A stretch of 64,000 nt of DNA from Symsagittifera roscoffensis (lineage: Eukaryota; Xenacoelomorpha; Acoela; Convolutidae). Positions 10,764 to 21,362 of the stretch are shown here, piece by piece. Each line of letters opens with the position of its first letter. The stretch's first letter is position 1. Location: the NCBI RefSeq assembly GCF_963678635.1, contig NC_087062.1, forward strand, positions 37,040,052-37,104,051, in the 5' to 3' direction. The notes under the pieces were generated by a model that was not told the DNA's origin, searched no databases, and saw only the letters and a program-made list of their open reading frames with translations. The position numbers were made by a program, and so were the translations under genes.

Positions 10764-11748
10764 CGGTTAATGTGAATAATTTGTATACATGCCGTACTAT
10801 GATAACATACAAGGATTCGTGGTCACTATTTGAGTGAAACTTTTCGAACTGATTGTGTTGTGTTATTATTTTCAAAAGTCAGAACAAAAGGACACTGGCA
10901 ATCGAATTGAGATTCTAAGCAAAAAGAAGTGATAAATTGAAAAGTCGGCATTCTTGGATAAAAGTCGTGTCCAATCAGAAACAAAGCTCCATTTTAGGCA
11001 TTGTCGTTTCCAATCACAAAAATGTTTGTTTTTGTTCTAGTTGTCGTAGACAATCAGAGGAAAATTTACCTTTTAAGGCCCTAAATCTTCCAAATAAGTA
11101 ATAATGTACACAAAAGCAATCGCAAGAAGAAAAGACCAAAAGTTTTTTGCTGTAAGAATGAGAAATAATGCCGATATCAGTAATAAAAAAATAGCGAACA
11201 AGTAGCATTTCCAAAACTTTTTTCATCAAGTTAGTTGAATTTTTTGTACATAATCAATGATAAATTGCTGATTTTTAAGTAGATAGTCAAGTTCTTTGAT
11301 TTTGTTGTAAATTCGGGAGGATAACTCAAAGCTGATGGATTTTTCAAAACAAATCTCTGGAAATCTGATTCCAAACCTAATCACGCAGAATTTTGAGCTT
11401 TGAAAATTTTTAACAAAATGAAGGAACAAAGAACTTCGCTGGGAATTCTTTACAAATTTGGATATCGGGTAGGGGAGAGAGAGGTTTTGATATATTATCG
11501 TACGACTTTTTGATTAATTTCAATTTCTTGAGAATAAACAAAGTTTCTTTCCTTGTGAGGTGTGAATCAGCCATAAGTTTAAAACTTTGATAAGCAATAA
11601 GTGGATCAAAAGTAAACTCTTTGACTGAGAAAGTCTCTCTGAAGAGACTTTTACTTAGTCGGTTAACTCTATTTTGTACAACAAAAACCTCCAAAATATT
11701 CAGAAAAAAGTAAGAATCAATATCTATTTCATCAATAAGAAAATCAAT
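10764..11748 (-). pseudogene. R4 copy b: three overlapping minus-strand frames, unknown product
   Basis: Best copy of the R4 gene. Frames on the minus strand are 11,811-11,410 (133 codons, ATG), 11,429-11,226 (67) and 11,229-11,014 (71). They lie end to end with tiny overlaps; the last two meet in a TTGATGA string. In copy a the first frame is shorter. Whether these are three small genes or one frameshifted gene cannot be decided here. The product is basic and hydrophobic, with Lys-rich runs near the N-terminus (KKKEK), and matches no family I know. It is divergent from the polymerase. Confidence 0.4.
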
Positions 11749-12680
11749 TATAATTTTTTCTTTTTTCTTTTGAAGTAACTCGAGGAAAATCAAGTGTTTT
11801 TTGATAGACATTTTTCAAACAATGATTAAAGTTTTTAAAAATTGATAAATTGTTCACTTTTAGAAAATGCTGGATTCTGATTGGTTAATTTCCAACGAAC
11901 GGAGTTATTAAAAGAAAACTCAACCCGATTGATTAATTTTCTCTGACTAATAGTAAGTAAATTTCATTTCATTCTGATAAGGAATGAGGAAAGTAGTAGC
12001 AAACAGAACGTTTATTTGCAAATCAAGCAACTTGTGTAAATCAATCATTGGTTTTGATGCTAGTCAACTTTATCTTGTAAATCAATCATTGGTTTTGATG
12101 CTAGTCAACTTAAGCTATGTGTCAGGAAATGCCCAGAGGCTTGTATACGAGATAGGAATACGATGAAGAAACACAAAAAATCCAGGCAAGGCACAGTCGA
12201 GCTCTAACGTTTGAAAATATGATCCTGCCACTTTTTCAAGCAACCAGACCTGAATGCAAAACTGAGAGTTACTACACTACAAGAATCCAGAAAAAAATTG
12301 ATTGCTTTAGTGTTGATGGTTATTGCAATTGTGTAAGACTGTCTTTGAAGCAATGGGTTGTTATTTCCTTGTTTGCCCTTGTCAAGAAGCTAGATCGAGT
12401 CTAACTGATAATGATATCAAACGAGCAACCAAGAAAAGAGAAATGGATGAGTTTCGAAAAGATTACCTTCGAGAAAAAGGATACTCTAGAGAACAAATAT
12501 GGGAGTGTAGTTGGCGGGATTACTTTAAAAACAATGTAGACGTGAAAACTCACGTTAGAACTCACTTTCTCTTCAAAAGACATCTTTCTGCCACTTCACT
12601 AGTGCAACACATTAGAAAGTAAACAATGTTCGGCTACGTGCAATGCAATCTGGGTGTTCCAGATGAGCTAAATGCAAAGT
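11749..12680 (+). pseudogene. P3: internally deleted DNA polymerase B copy
   Basis: P3 starts with the same leader as P2 but at 11,981 jumps from the position equivalent to 6,757 to that equivalent to about 9,384, losing about 2.6 kb (fingers and exonuclease). It then follows P2 through motif A (FDASQLY, in the frame 11,984-12,166), the duplicated 41-bp unit, the Cys-rich frames at 12,219-12,404 and 12,323-12,622, and the same break after DELNAK. Such internal deletion derivatives are typical of DNA transposons. It is certainly non-functional. Confidence 0.65.
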
Positions 12681-12863
12681 TAATGCTAATTTGCGCTCAA
12701 TCCGGAAGGGTCTCGGGATTAGAGAAGGAGATTGATCCGTCAAGCAGTTCAAGGAGCGACAAGAAGGGGCCCAAGGACAACATCAATCGTGTGTTGGGTA
12801 TCGTTAAAAGTTTTGTATCCCTTTTTGTACAAAAATTAAGATAATAATCTGTGGGGGGCTCGA

Positions 12864-14396
12864 CAGTGACTGCACTGTAGTGACCCTTCACCTTAATTCG
12901 GAGATTGAACAAACCCGGAGGGGTATAGTTTTACTATTATTATTATTTATACAGCCTATATCAATACTCCTATACGGCTTTTCAGTGAACAACACACTAA
13001 GCAGACGTGTTTTGATCCCCCCACAAATCGCGATTTTTGAGATATCGATGTTTTTTGAAACGGAAAAAAGGGCTAAATTAGTGAGTTACATTGTAACTGT
13101 ACAAGTATATTAGGTAGAACCGGTGAAGTTTAGTTCAGAAGTGGTTGGAACTAATTGGGAACCAAAAACCGAATTTTCTTGATTTTTGAAGAAACGCAAC
13201 GCTACAAAATAGGAAATTTTTTTTTGAAATTTTTGATTTAGGACAGTGAAAATTGTTGTTCAGACAATGTTGACTAGTGAATCGACAGGTTTTAAAACTC
13301 GTTGGCCGATAATCTTCCGGTTTACTGTGAAATCGAACATAACGTGTTCGATTCAGTGGATTCATCAATCCAAATAGGTGGTCCAAAAAGCATTGTTTTT
13401 GGCAAAAATTTTCATCTGGAACGTTTTAGATCGTTTTTTTTTTGCATTGAAGTAGAAGAGTATAGGATTTTTGAGCTCGGATCAATAACTTTTAGGTCGA
13501 AAAGAACAGAATTGCGAAAAAAAGTTAGGCGTAACCTATAAGAAAGAAAATTTTTTGATTTAAAAAAAAGACGTTTTTGTTAATAACTTTGGAACTACTG
13601 GACAGATTCAATTGATCTTGGTACCATTAGATCAGAAATTAGGTGAGCTTACTCAAAAAACTATCAATTATTTAAAAAATGAGCGTAAAAATTTTTAAAG
13701 ATTTTTTAAACAAATTCGGGAGACCTTTCACGTTTTATAAAAAGTTTTTGGAAAGCCCTTACACCCCTACCAAAGGGTAGCCATGGTTCAATAAAGCAAT
13801 TTTACGCTGTTCTAGACAAAAAGAGAAGGCTAAGGGAACCAGAAGACCATAGTCGAGTCGAAACTGGGCTAGTAATAAGACCCTTCACAGTTAAGGTGAC
13901 TTGTCAAATAAGAGGCTTAGCTTCAATACGGAAGGGTCTAGGAAAAGAAAATACACCCTTTTTAGTTAGTACAAACAGCATATTAGCATCGGAAAACGTA
14001 TCCGGAAGGGTATCGGGTGAAAATTTTGGAAGACTGAAAAGCTACTTTTACAAACCCGGAGGGGTCCCAATCCGGAAGGATCCCACTTTTGCCAAACTGT
14101 AGGGGTCCCAATTTTGCCAATCCGGAGGGTTCCAAATTTTGCAAACCCGGAAAGTCCCAATTTTGCCAATCCGGAGGGGTCCCAGTTTTGCCAATCCGGA
14201 GGGGTCTTGTTTTTGCCAATCCGGAGGAGTGGTATTTTTGCCAATCCAGAGGGGTCTAGTTTTTGCCCGGAGGGTTTTTGTTTTTGCCAATCCGGAGGGG
14301 TACTATTTTTGTTACGACTTAAGTAGACAGAAGAAAAGATAATACTGAAAGGTATTAGGTTATTAAGAGACAGGCTAGGAGCCAGTGACTGCACTG
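12864..14396 (+). repeat. Repeat module R3, copy c, bounded by palindromes
   Basis: Complete R3 copy with CAGTGACTGCACTG at both ends (12,864-12,877 and 14,383-14,396). The 14-base string is itself a hairpin (CAGTG-ACTG-CACTG). It could be a target-site duplication around R3 or the termini of R3 itself. Compared with R3a there are small deletions, for example in the stretch after the ATT microsatellite. No gene is supported. Confidence 0.7.
14053..14312. repeat. Minisatellite in R3c, about 11 cores
   Basis: Same CCGGAGGGGT-based unit as in R3a, with one core fewer and several private substitutions (for example a core reading AACTGTAGGGGTC). The tracts align core by core, so the array existed before R3 was copied. 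Confidence 0.85.
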
Positions 14397-14843
14397 GTAA
14401 TTTGCCGTTTATAGAAGACCAGGCCAAAATAAAATAGGTCTAAACTCGGCACCGAACAGGGAAAACTCTTTCGTTAGAAACAAGCTCGGCTGTCATCTTG
14501 CGACTGACTACAGTACAAAACACATACGTTTTTCATTGAAAATATTCTTATTTTTCATCGTTTTTGGTTTTAAAACAATAATATTTGTGTTTGATTGGGT
14601 ATCTTTTAAATACATTGATATCATCAGACTGTGCTAGCTTCATATCTTACAACTGATAATCGATTAATGTGAATAAATTGTATACATGCCGTACTATGAT
14701 AACATACAAGGATTCGTGGGCCTTATTTGAGTGAAACTTTTGGAACTTATGGTGTTGTGTTATTATTATTATCAGTAATCAGAACAAAAGGACACTGGCA
14801 ATCGAATCGAGTGTATAGGCAGTAAGAAGTGATAAATTGAAAA
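14397..14843 (+). repeat. R3-R4 flank, copy c, cut by the gypsy element
   Basis: Matches 5,051-5,720 with a 218-bp indel. R4 homology is lost at GATAAATTGAAAA (14,831-14,843), after which gypsy-type sequence begins. The missing remainder of R4 does not reappear at 23.8 kb or 33.4 kb. Confidence 0.6.
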
Positions 14844-14989
14844 TTATTCTAGACAAGTCAAGGATACTTAAACTAGGTGATAGCTCCAGGAAAATCATAC
14901 CATAGAAACAGAGAAAAGCAATGAAGGACCCTTTTGTGGAAAGAATCACATAAATCCGGACCGACAAAGAGAAGAAAGTTTCAGGCATA

Positions 14990-16174
14990 ATGGTTGAAAA
15001 CAGGAGTCGAAAGTCATCAGAAGGACAAAAGGCAAGGTTAGAGGAAGAGGTCTATTCGGACCCTGCCGTGGACGAGAACCAGGAGCGACATGGACCGGAA
15101 GGGAGAGGAAACAGAAGATTGGCGAGTGAATCTACTCCGGTAGAAAAAGGACAAGATTTTGCCACTTTCACCGGAACCCTGGACCGAGAAGAGATATCGG
15201 AACTGTCCGACATCTCTACTGAAAATGTGGCGACTACATGATCACCCACAGACAACACCATGATGGTTGGCCTGAAGGAAAAACCAGCAAAATCTTCATC
15301 GTTTTCAGAAAGAGTGAAGAACAATTTAGGAAATTTCTTTCCATTTAATATGGGAACGGTTACTGGCGATGAAGCAGAAACCCAGGAAGAGGAAGAGGAA
15401 GAGGACGACGACGGGTAAGACGATTTCGGATCTCAAGTCAGCCTCAATAGCTCGACTCAGGAGAAAGGCGCATACACCGATAGAGAGACTGGTACCATGG
15501 ACCAATTGGTGAGGTGAGGACAATAAGCAATACCACAAAAGGATCAGGCCAGTCAGGAGACTTTGTGAATATGACGAACTCGGAAATAAGAACTGGGCAG
15601 AGTAGGAGCACAGGGCTAAGCAACGCACCGGCGGATCCAGAGTTGAATACTGAAAAGACAACGAGGCAGAGAATCAAAGCCCGAATCTCGACCAGCACCA
15701 AGCTACCTGGGATCGACGCCATTAGTGGAAAACGGAGCATCAATTGAAGAAGCCTTGACCAACTTAGTGGGCAGCATAGGAGAACAGAATGAACAGATGT
15801 CCATAAGAATGAGTGAACTGGAAAGGGCAGTCCACGTCGAGAGAGAAAGTCTGCGGAAAGAGATTAACTGCAACAAACAATAAGCTAGCAGAAGCGAAAA
15901 ACGCTTGAAGGAGACAACGGATGAAAACTTAGCGAAGAACCTGCCACGATTGACTAGGGAGGCTGAGCAAAGAGAGATAAGATTAAGAGACGACATGGAG
16001 AAGTTGATAATTCAACAAGAGCAGACTCTTGGGACTCTTGACACGAAGATAGATGCGATGATGGAGAGGCGAACTCAGGCTATCATGGATAGGTTGGACG
16101 GACTACTAGGCAGCAGGAGTGGATCAAAAAGTGGGGAATCGAATTCGGAGAAACCAGTAGGGAGCCGAGGGTGA
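14990..16174 (+). pseudogene. gag: gag N-terminal region: acidic and coiled-coil segments
   Basis: The first ATG of the element is at 14,990. The frame runs to 15,418 with one TGA (15,239-15,241), ending in an acidic Glu/Asp run. It then continues in shifted frames 15,514-15,747 and 15,905-16,174. The last piece is strongly heptad-like (charged, Leu-rich, about residues 1-70 of that frame), consistent with a coiled coil for Gag multimerisation. A second coiled-coil piece, 15,748-15,880, precedes it. Nothing identifies the function other than its position before the capsid and zinc-knuckle part. Confidence 0.55.
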
Positions 16175-16180
16175 ACTTCC

Positions 16181-17253
16181 ATGAACAACAGAATAGGAGA
16201 AGGACATATGGGAGGAAGGGGCAGTTCATCAGGCAATACCACAGGAGAAAAAAGACCACGGGGCCCAAACATCAGAGGAAGTTCAACTGGCAACAGACAG
16301 ACCTCAAACGAACGACCGACGCATGATACACATGCGACTGGGAGTTATGATTCCAGGAACAGGAGTCATGCGAGCCAAGGAAGAAACAACCCAGCGATTC
16401 GGACAGGAGGGAAAATCCGGATCCCTTATCAGGGGGGCGAAGATACTCAGGTGGGGCATTCAAGAGACGCTGCATCAATGGCCACAGCCTTTGAACCTCT
16501 GAACAGGTCCTTGGAAATATTTCTTACGAGGTTATCTAGGCCCAATTAACGTAGTGAAAAGTCCAGAAGGGCTTTTAAGAAACCAAGATGCTATAAAGAC
16601 GCATCTGATGACTGTATTGATACCTGGATAGTGGTAATGAAACTGAATTTTGAAGAAGAGGACTTGTCTGAAAGACAAGAATGCAGTGCGCCTACCAGCA
16701 ACTTGAAAAGGACAGCCCTAAACTTTGTGATGGCCAAAAGCAAACCCAGCGGGACACTGCTGAGAAAATCTTTGAAATCATGTTAAGTCGTTTTGGATCA
16801 GGGGTGTAAGGACACCAAGCAATGATGCGCTTCGAGAAACGGAGGCAACGTGAAGATGAGACGATAGACAAGTTTCTCGACGATCTGGAGATGCCGAGAA
16901 CGCGTAGCCAACCAGATGAGTCAAACAGAAGGATGAACCTGGCAGTAGCCTCAAAATTCATCGATGGTGTGGAAAATGACGAGCTTCGAACAATGTTGGC
17001 GACCCATTACACACCACTCTCAGTCAATGCGCCAACACCAGAGGAGTTGAGACTCATGTCAAAAGAATATCTTTTGCTGAAGCCTCCATCAAGATCTGGA
17101 TTTTACAAAAACAATTTTGGCACTTTTAACAACGGACCAGCGAAACAAGGAAACAACTGGTACAAACCATTGGACGATATTGACAAGAAGCGCTCTTGTG
17201 CAAATTGCAGTTCGACGGACCATCACGTGTCAGTATGCCCAGCTTACAATTAG
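16181..17253 (+). pseudogene. gag: gag capsid and first zinc knuckle
   Basis: 16,181-16,549 is a Gly/Arg/Ser-rich basic linker. 16,550-16,821 holds capsid-like sequence in broken frames (DDCIDTWIVVMKLNFEE at about 16,598-16,650). 16,822-17,253 is an open stretch with a helical capsid C-terminal half and the CCHC knuckle CANCSSTDHHVSVC (17,197-17,238), spacing C-x2-C-x4-H-x4-C. The stretch ends in TAG at 17,251-17,253, which is in frame with the next segment. Confidence 0.65.
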
Positions 17254-17256
17254 GGC

Positions 17257-17721
17257 ATGAAATCAATATGCTTTAGCCTCGAGGACGAAGATGCATCAGA
17301 GGTCGACCATGAGGATTTCATGAGAGGAGTAATTGCAAAATTCGGCCCGAGGTGTTTCTTTTGTAACTTGGAAGGTCAATTTAAATCGGATTGTCCGCAA
17401 TTCTGGGATGCTGTGGCAGACATCAAGCATCCAAGGCGCGAGGAAGCTTTATCGAGTATGAAAGCCAGCAAGGCTCGCCTGTTGAGTGAAGCGGAGGCAC
17501 GCAGAAAAGAAAAACCGCAAGAGCTGACAACGGAGAAGGTGCAGGCGGTAACGGAAGAGATACGTGAACCGGAACCGATGATTGCAGTGGATGACTTCAA
17601 GATCGACTATAGGGCAGCCGCAAGGGATGCTCTAAGCAGAGTCCAGCAGGAATTGGTAACGAAGGAGATCGAACAAAAAGTGAAGCTCGAATTGGAAAAT
17701 GAAAATTTCAGGAAAAGCTGA
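17257..17721 (+). pseudogene. Second, altered zinc knuckle and charged linker
   Basis: In the same frame as the preceding gag piece, beyond the TAG. Residues about 33-46 read CFFCNLEGQFKSDC (17,353-17,394): a CCHC knuckle with Gln at the His position (CAA for CAT/CAC). This is followed by a long charged, probably helical linker rich in Glu, Lys and Arg leading to the protease region. Gag of this type would bind RNA through two knuckles; the second is likely impaired in this copy. Confidence 0.55.
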
Positions 17722-17874
17722 ACACTTTCGAGGCATCAGAAGTCGAAGAAACGAAAGCAACAAGAAGAAGTTCGGTATGGTGCCGCAAAGAAGTAAAATA
17801 CAATCAATAATCTTGGTAGCGGGACACCAGGTAATCAGAAATTTGAGTGAACCATCAGAATTCACTTTGATGCA

Positions 17875-18870
17875 TTGGATAAATATGCAGATTATCTGAG
17901 ACAGGTGGAGCCACGCACTGAGTCAAGAGCTGTGCGAGCGCTACTAACAACGGGTGGCCCTCGAATAAAGAAAATTCACGGGCGCTACGTGGAAGTCTAT
18001 GGACCATATCAAGTGATGCTGAACATTGACGGAATCAGTATCTACACTAGCATTTACGTGACGACAGACAAAGACCAAATAGGGCAAATCTAATTGGGTG
18101 AAGAAGAACTTAAAGTCCGTAGGATAGGTCATGACGCCATGATGGAGCAAGACGCGGTTCACATTGGATACCAAGCAGATGTGACTGCACATCTGCTCGA
18201 CACCAACGGGAAGAAAATCGGAGTCACAGGGCTTCTGGACACAGGAGGGATAGTGAGCGTGATGTCGATGAAAACTTTGGAAAGAATGGGCTTCACGAGG
18301 GAAGACCTAATTCCGACGAATCTCCGACTAGCGGCAGCCAATCGAGGAGCGATTTACGTAGCCGGAAGGACACCACCAAGAACGGTCCTCTGCATGGGAA
18401 AACGGGATCTTTGGATGAGCTTCCTGGCGGTAGAGAACTTGGATGACTCCGACGTGATGATTGACTTGAACAAAGGCCTAATAAGGATTAGAAACCCGGA
18501 CTGGAAGTATGTTAAGGAACCCATTAATAGGATAATAACAGATGAAAACAAGGTACCAATCTTTTTAGACAGAAAGATAAAACTACAGCCGGGACAAGCT
18601 GTAGTAGCAATCTTTAGAATGAGAAATTCAAACTCGCTAAGTGATAGTAAACAGGTTTGTTTGGTACCGAACCCAAATAGTCAAAGTTCAGTGATTTTAG
18701 GCCTGAGCTTCTCGGTAACTCAAAAAAGACTGTGGGTCATTGTGATATTGAACACACTGGACACCACGGTTCCAATCCAGCGTGGAAAGAAACTTAGTTG
18801 CGCTTTGCCAATGAGGACCGACTATGAAGAGACACAAAACTTGAAGAGATATAGTGTGAAAGACTGCCCG
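17875..18870 (+). pseudogene. pro: Retropepsin-like aspartic protease
   Basis: The frame from 17,875 is interrupted by TAA at 18,091-18,093 and continues in frame. The catalytic motif LLDTGG is encoded around 18,232-18,249 (DTG at 18,238-18,246), in the usual hydrophobic setting. About 45 codons later come RLAAANRG and a hydrophobic strand. The flap region and an ILG-type motif appear shortened: the stretch before DVMIDLNKG seems to lack a few residues. A typical Ty3/gypsy protease acts as a dimer to mature Gag-Pol. The upstream sequence 17,722-17,874 is frame-broken. Confidence 0.75.
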
Positions 18871-19972
18871 TATCATGCCAATAAAGATAAAACTTTTAAA
18901 AGAATTAATGAATTTATATCTATTCATAAACTTTTTCCAATGAAATGCGAAACGGACGACGGCTTGTCGAGCTGCTCGAATTTTTTAGAACGCCCCTCGT
19001 CATATGAACTAGAATCTGACAAACCGGCTTTGCCAGAAATAGAACACTTAAAAGGGAAAATAGGCGAGGGAGATTTTGAATCATTGCGAGCGGTTTTAAA
19101 TCGGAACGCGGCTGTATTTTCAAAACATAAGACGGATATCGGTTGTTGTAACTTCGTCGAACACGAAATCGAACTAGAGGAAGGCGCCGTTCCCCATAGG
19201 GAAGGCGCAAGACGAATGACACTACATAAATCGGAAGCGTGCCGAGCGGAGATAGAAATGTTGCTCGAATACGACACGATAGAACCCTCGAAATTGCCGT
19301 GGGCTTGCGGAGTAGTCATGGCAAAAAAGAAAGGGGGCAACTAAGGTTCTGTTGCGATTTTTGTTCTTGAACGCGTTGACAAAAAAAGACGCGTACCCGA
19401 TACCGCGAATAGACGAAAGCCTCTCGAAACTTGGTGACACCAAGTTCTTCGCCAATCTGGACTTGGGTTTGGCCTTCTGGCAGGTCCCTCTGCGGAAAAA
19501 GGACATAGAGAAGACCGGACTTGCAAGTGAATTGGAGTTGTACCAGTGGAAGAGGATGCCCTTCGGCTTGTGCAACGCGACAGCCAGTTTTCAAAGACTG
19601 ATGGCTCAGGCTTTGACCAGAGTGACGAAGAAGTACGGTAACCTGGTGATGTGTTACGTGGATGACGTGGTCATAGCAACACCCACCCTGGAAGATCACA
19701 TTGATCGGCAAGAGGAGGTCTTTGGCTGCATGAAAAGAGCAGGCTTCAAATGTAAACCATCGAAATGTGAGATACTCAGAGATTCGATAAAGTATCTAGG
19801 AAGAATGGTGGACAGTTATGGCGTGAGGCCGGACCCAGAAGCAGCAGAGGCTGTGTTGACATGGAAGGCTCCCAGAACGGACACACAACTCATGAGTTTC
19901 CTAGGGTTCGCCAATTTTTACCGTGAGTTCATGAAATTTATGCAGTCAAGGTGTATCCCATGCAGAAGCTGA
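18871..19972 (+). pseudogene. pol: Ty3/gypsy reverse transcriptase
   Basis: The first part (to 19,344, frame 1) holds the N-terminal RT block ending WACGVVMAKKKGG. A frame change at about 19,344-19,355 leads into 19,352-19,972 (frame 2) with the rest. That part has DAYPIPRIDESL, LDLGLAFWQVPL (motif A aspartate), MPFGLCNATASFQRLM (motif B) and CYVDDVVIA (motif C, YVDD at 19,655-19,666), then the thumb. The motif set is complete for a Ty3/gypsy RT. The gene is inactivated by the frameshift and by a second one near 19,950, where RNase H begins. Confidence 0.9.
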
Positions 19973-20547
19973 TGCGCAACAAAGGAAAGAAGTTCGAATG
20001 GAACGAAGAAGCACAAGCTGCCTTCGAGAACATAAAGCGGGAACTGTGCGAAGCGCCAGTGCTAGGCTTACCTACAGAAAGGGGCATGTATGTTCTTGAC
20101 ACAGACGCATCAGTAGTAGCCATCTCAGGAATACTACATCAGGAGCAGGAATGGAATGGAAGAACAGTTCTCCGTTCCATTGCATATGGCAGTAAGGTGT
20201 TAAGTTACACTGAGATGAAATATGGTGCACCGAAAGCGGAAAAGTTCGCATTAGTCACATTCGTGGAAAATTACCGCGCATACTTAGGGAGCGCTCCCTT
20301 TAAGTTACGCATGGACAACAGAACGTTATCCTGGTTGAAGACATACTCGATGGATCAGAGTTATATTGGTAGATGGATAGTGATATTAGATGGCTACCAC
20401 TTGATAATCGAGCACAGGATGCGTGACAAACACCAGAATGCTGACAGCCTCAGCAAGAAGACCGAGTTCTATGAAAGATCGGAACAGAAACAAGCCAATC
20501 AGGCAGAAATTAAGGAAGGGTTCTCGTTTCTGGACAAAGAGACTTAG
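19951..20547 (+). pseudogene. pol: RNase H domain of gypsy pol
   Basis: Tether MQKLMRNKGKKFEWNEEA, then DTDAS (first catalytic Asp, about 20,098-20,112), an Ala-Glu pair helix (KAEKFALVTFVE), MDNRTLSWLK (second Asp region) and NADSLSK (C-terminal Asp). The order and spacing fit the Ty3/gypsy RNase H that removes the RNA template. It ends in TAG (20,545-20,547), and the same frame continues downstream into the linker, so the stop is probably a mutation. Confidence 0.85.
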
Positions 20548-21237
20548 GAAGCGCTTCCCTTGATGAGATGGTTGGACAAGTCTGGACATCCAATTCCAGG
20601 ACATCCTGAGTTACCCGTAGAGAAGGCAGCCGAGATAAAGATTCTATCCAAGAAAGAACCGGTGCCCTTGGATCTGTTGCTGCGCTTGAACGAGGTCCAG
20701 CAGGAATTCTCTCGCTTGAACATTAACAGCCTCTCATTATTGGATAAAACAGTGAAGGTCACACCGCAAGTGATGCGGATGCTGGGTGGATTGTTGGAGA
20801 GGAAAGTGACCAGAGATGATCCCGAGTGGGCAGCAGCTATGGCATCACTGACATTCTGTGAGAAGGTGAAGATCATGCCGTCAATACGACAACACAAAGA
20901 AAATAAAAGGTACTGTAGGACTATAGTTCAGCAACTAGTGTCCTCGATACCCCAAAACGTCTTGACAAGCACATCATACAAACGGAAAGAACTGGGGTAC
21001 GATACACAAAAGAAAAAAGTAACCTTTGAAGACCAGGATGAGGAAAGAGAGAAGGTTGAACAGAACCCAAGGCAAGAAAATTTGTCCGGAGAGACTAAAA
21101 AAGAGAAGAACAGGCGAGTTCAGGAACATCACCCGGGACAAGAAAATTTGTCCGGGGAGTCTGAAATAGATGAAAACGTTCCTGGTGAGAAACAGGACCT
21201 AGAGAAAAAATTTTGTCCGGATAGTTCAGATGGATGA
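20548..21237 (+). pseudogene. Linker between RNase H and integrase
   Basis: Open frame in phase with the RNase H piece. The first 110 or so codons are mixed helical. The rest is hydrophilic with imperfect internal repeats: two blocks containing 'RQENLSGE' or 'GQENLSGE' at about 21,070-21,090 and 21,136-21,160, plus a third, degenerate one. No catalytic motif. Long acidic linkers here are unusual in short gypsy elements and add to the size of this one. Confidence 0.5.
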
Positions 21238-21362
21238 GAAAAACGCACAGAACTGATCCGGAGGAGGGGACGTGCTCTATCGCAGACTCTTCAATGGATG
21301 ACAACTGCCGGAACTGAGGAATCGACACCTACATCGACAGGAACTCGAGCTCAGGATCATAC

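Noticed and set aside
13966-14427. Open frames giving repetitive peptides (PSGLAK, RIGK and similar) over the minisatellite on both strands
   Set aside because: They are translations of the roughly 27-bp repeat. Several phases are open at once, and the peptides do not exist outside the tract.
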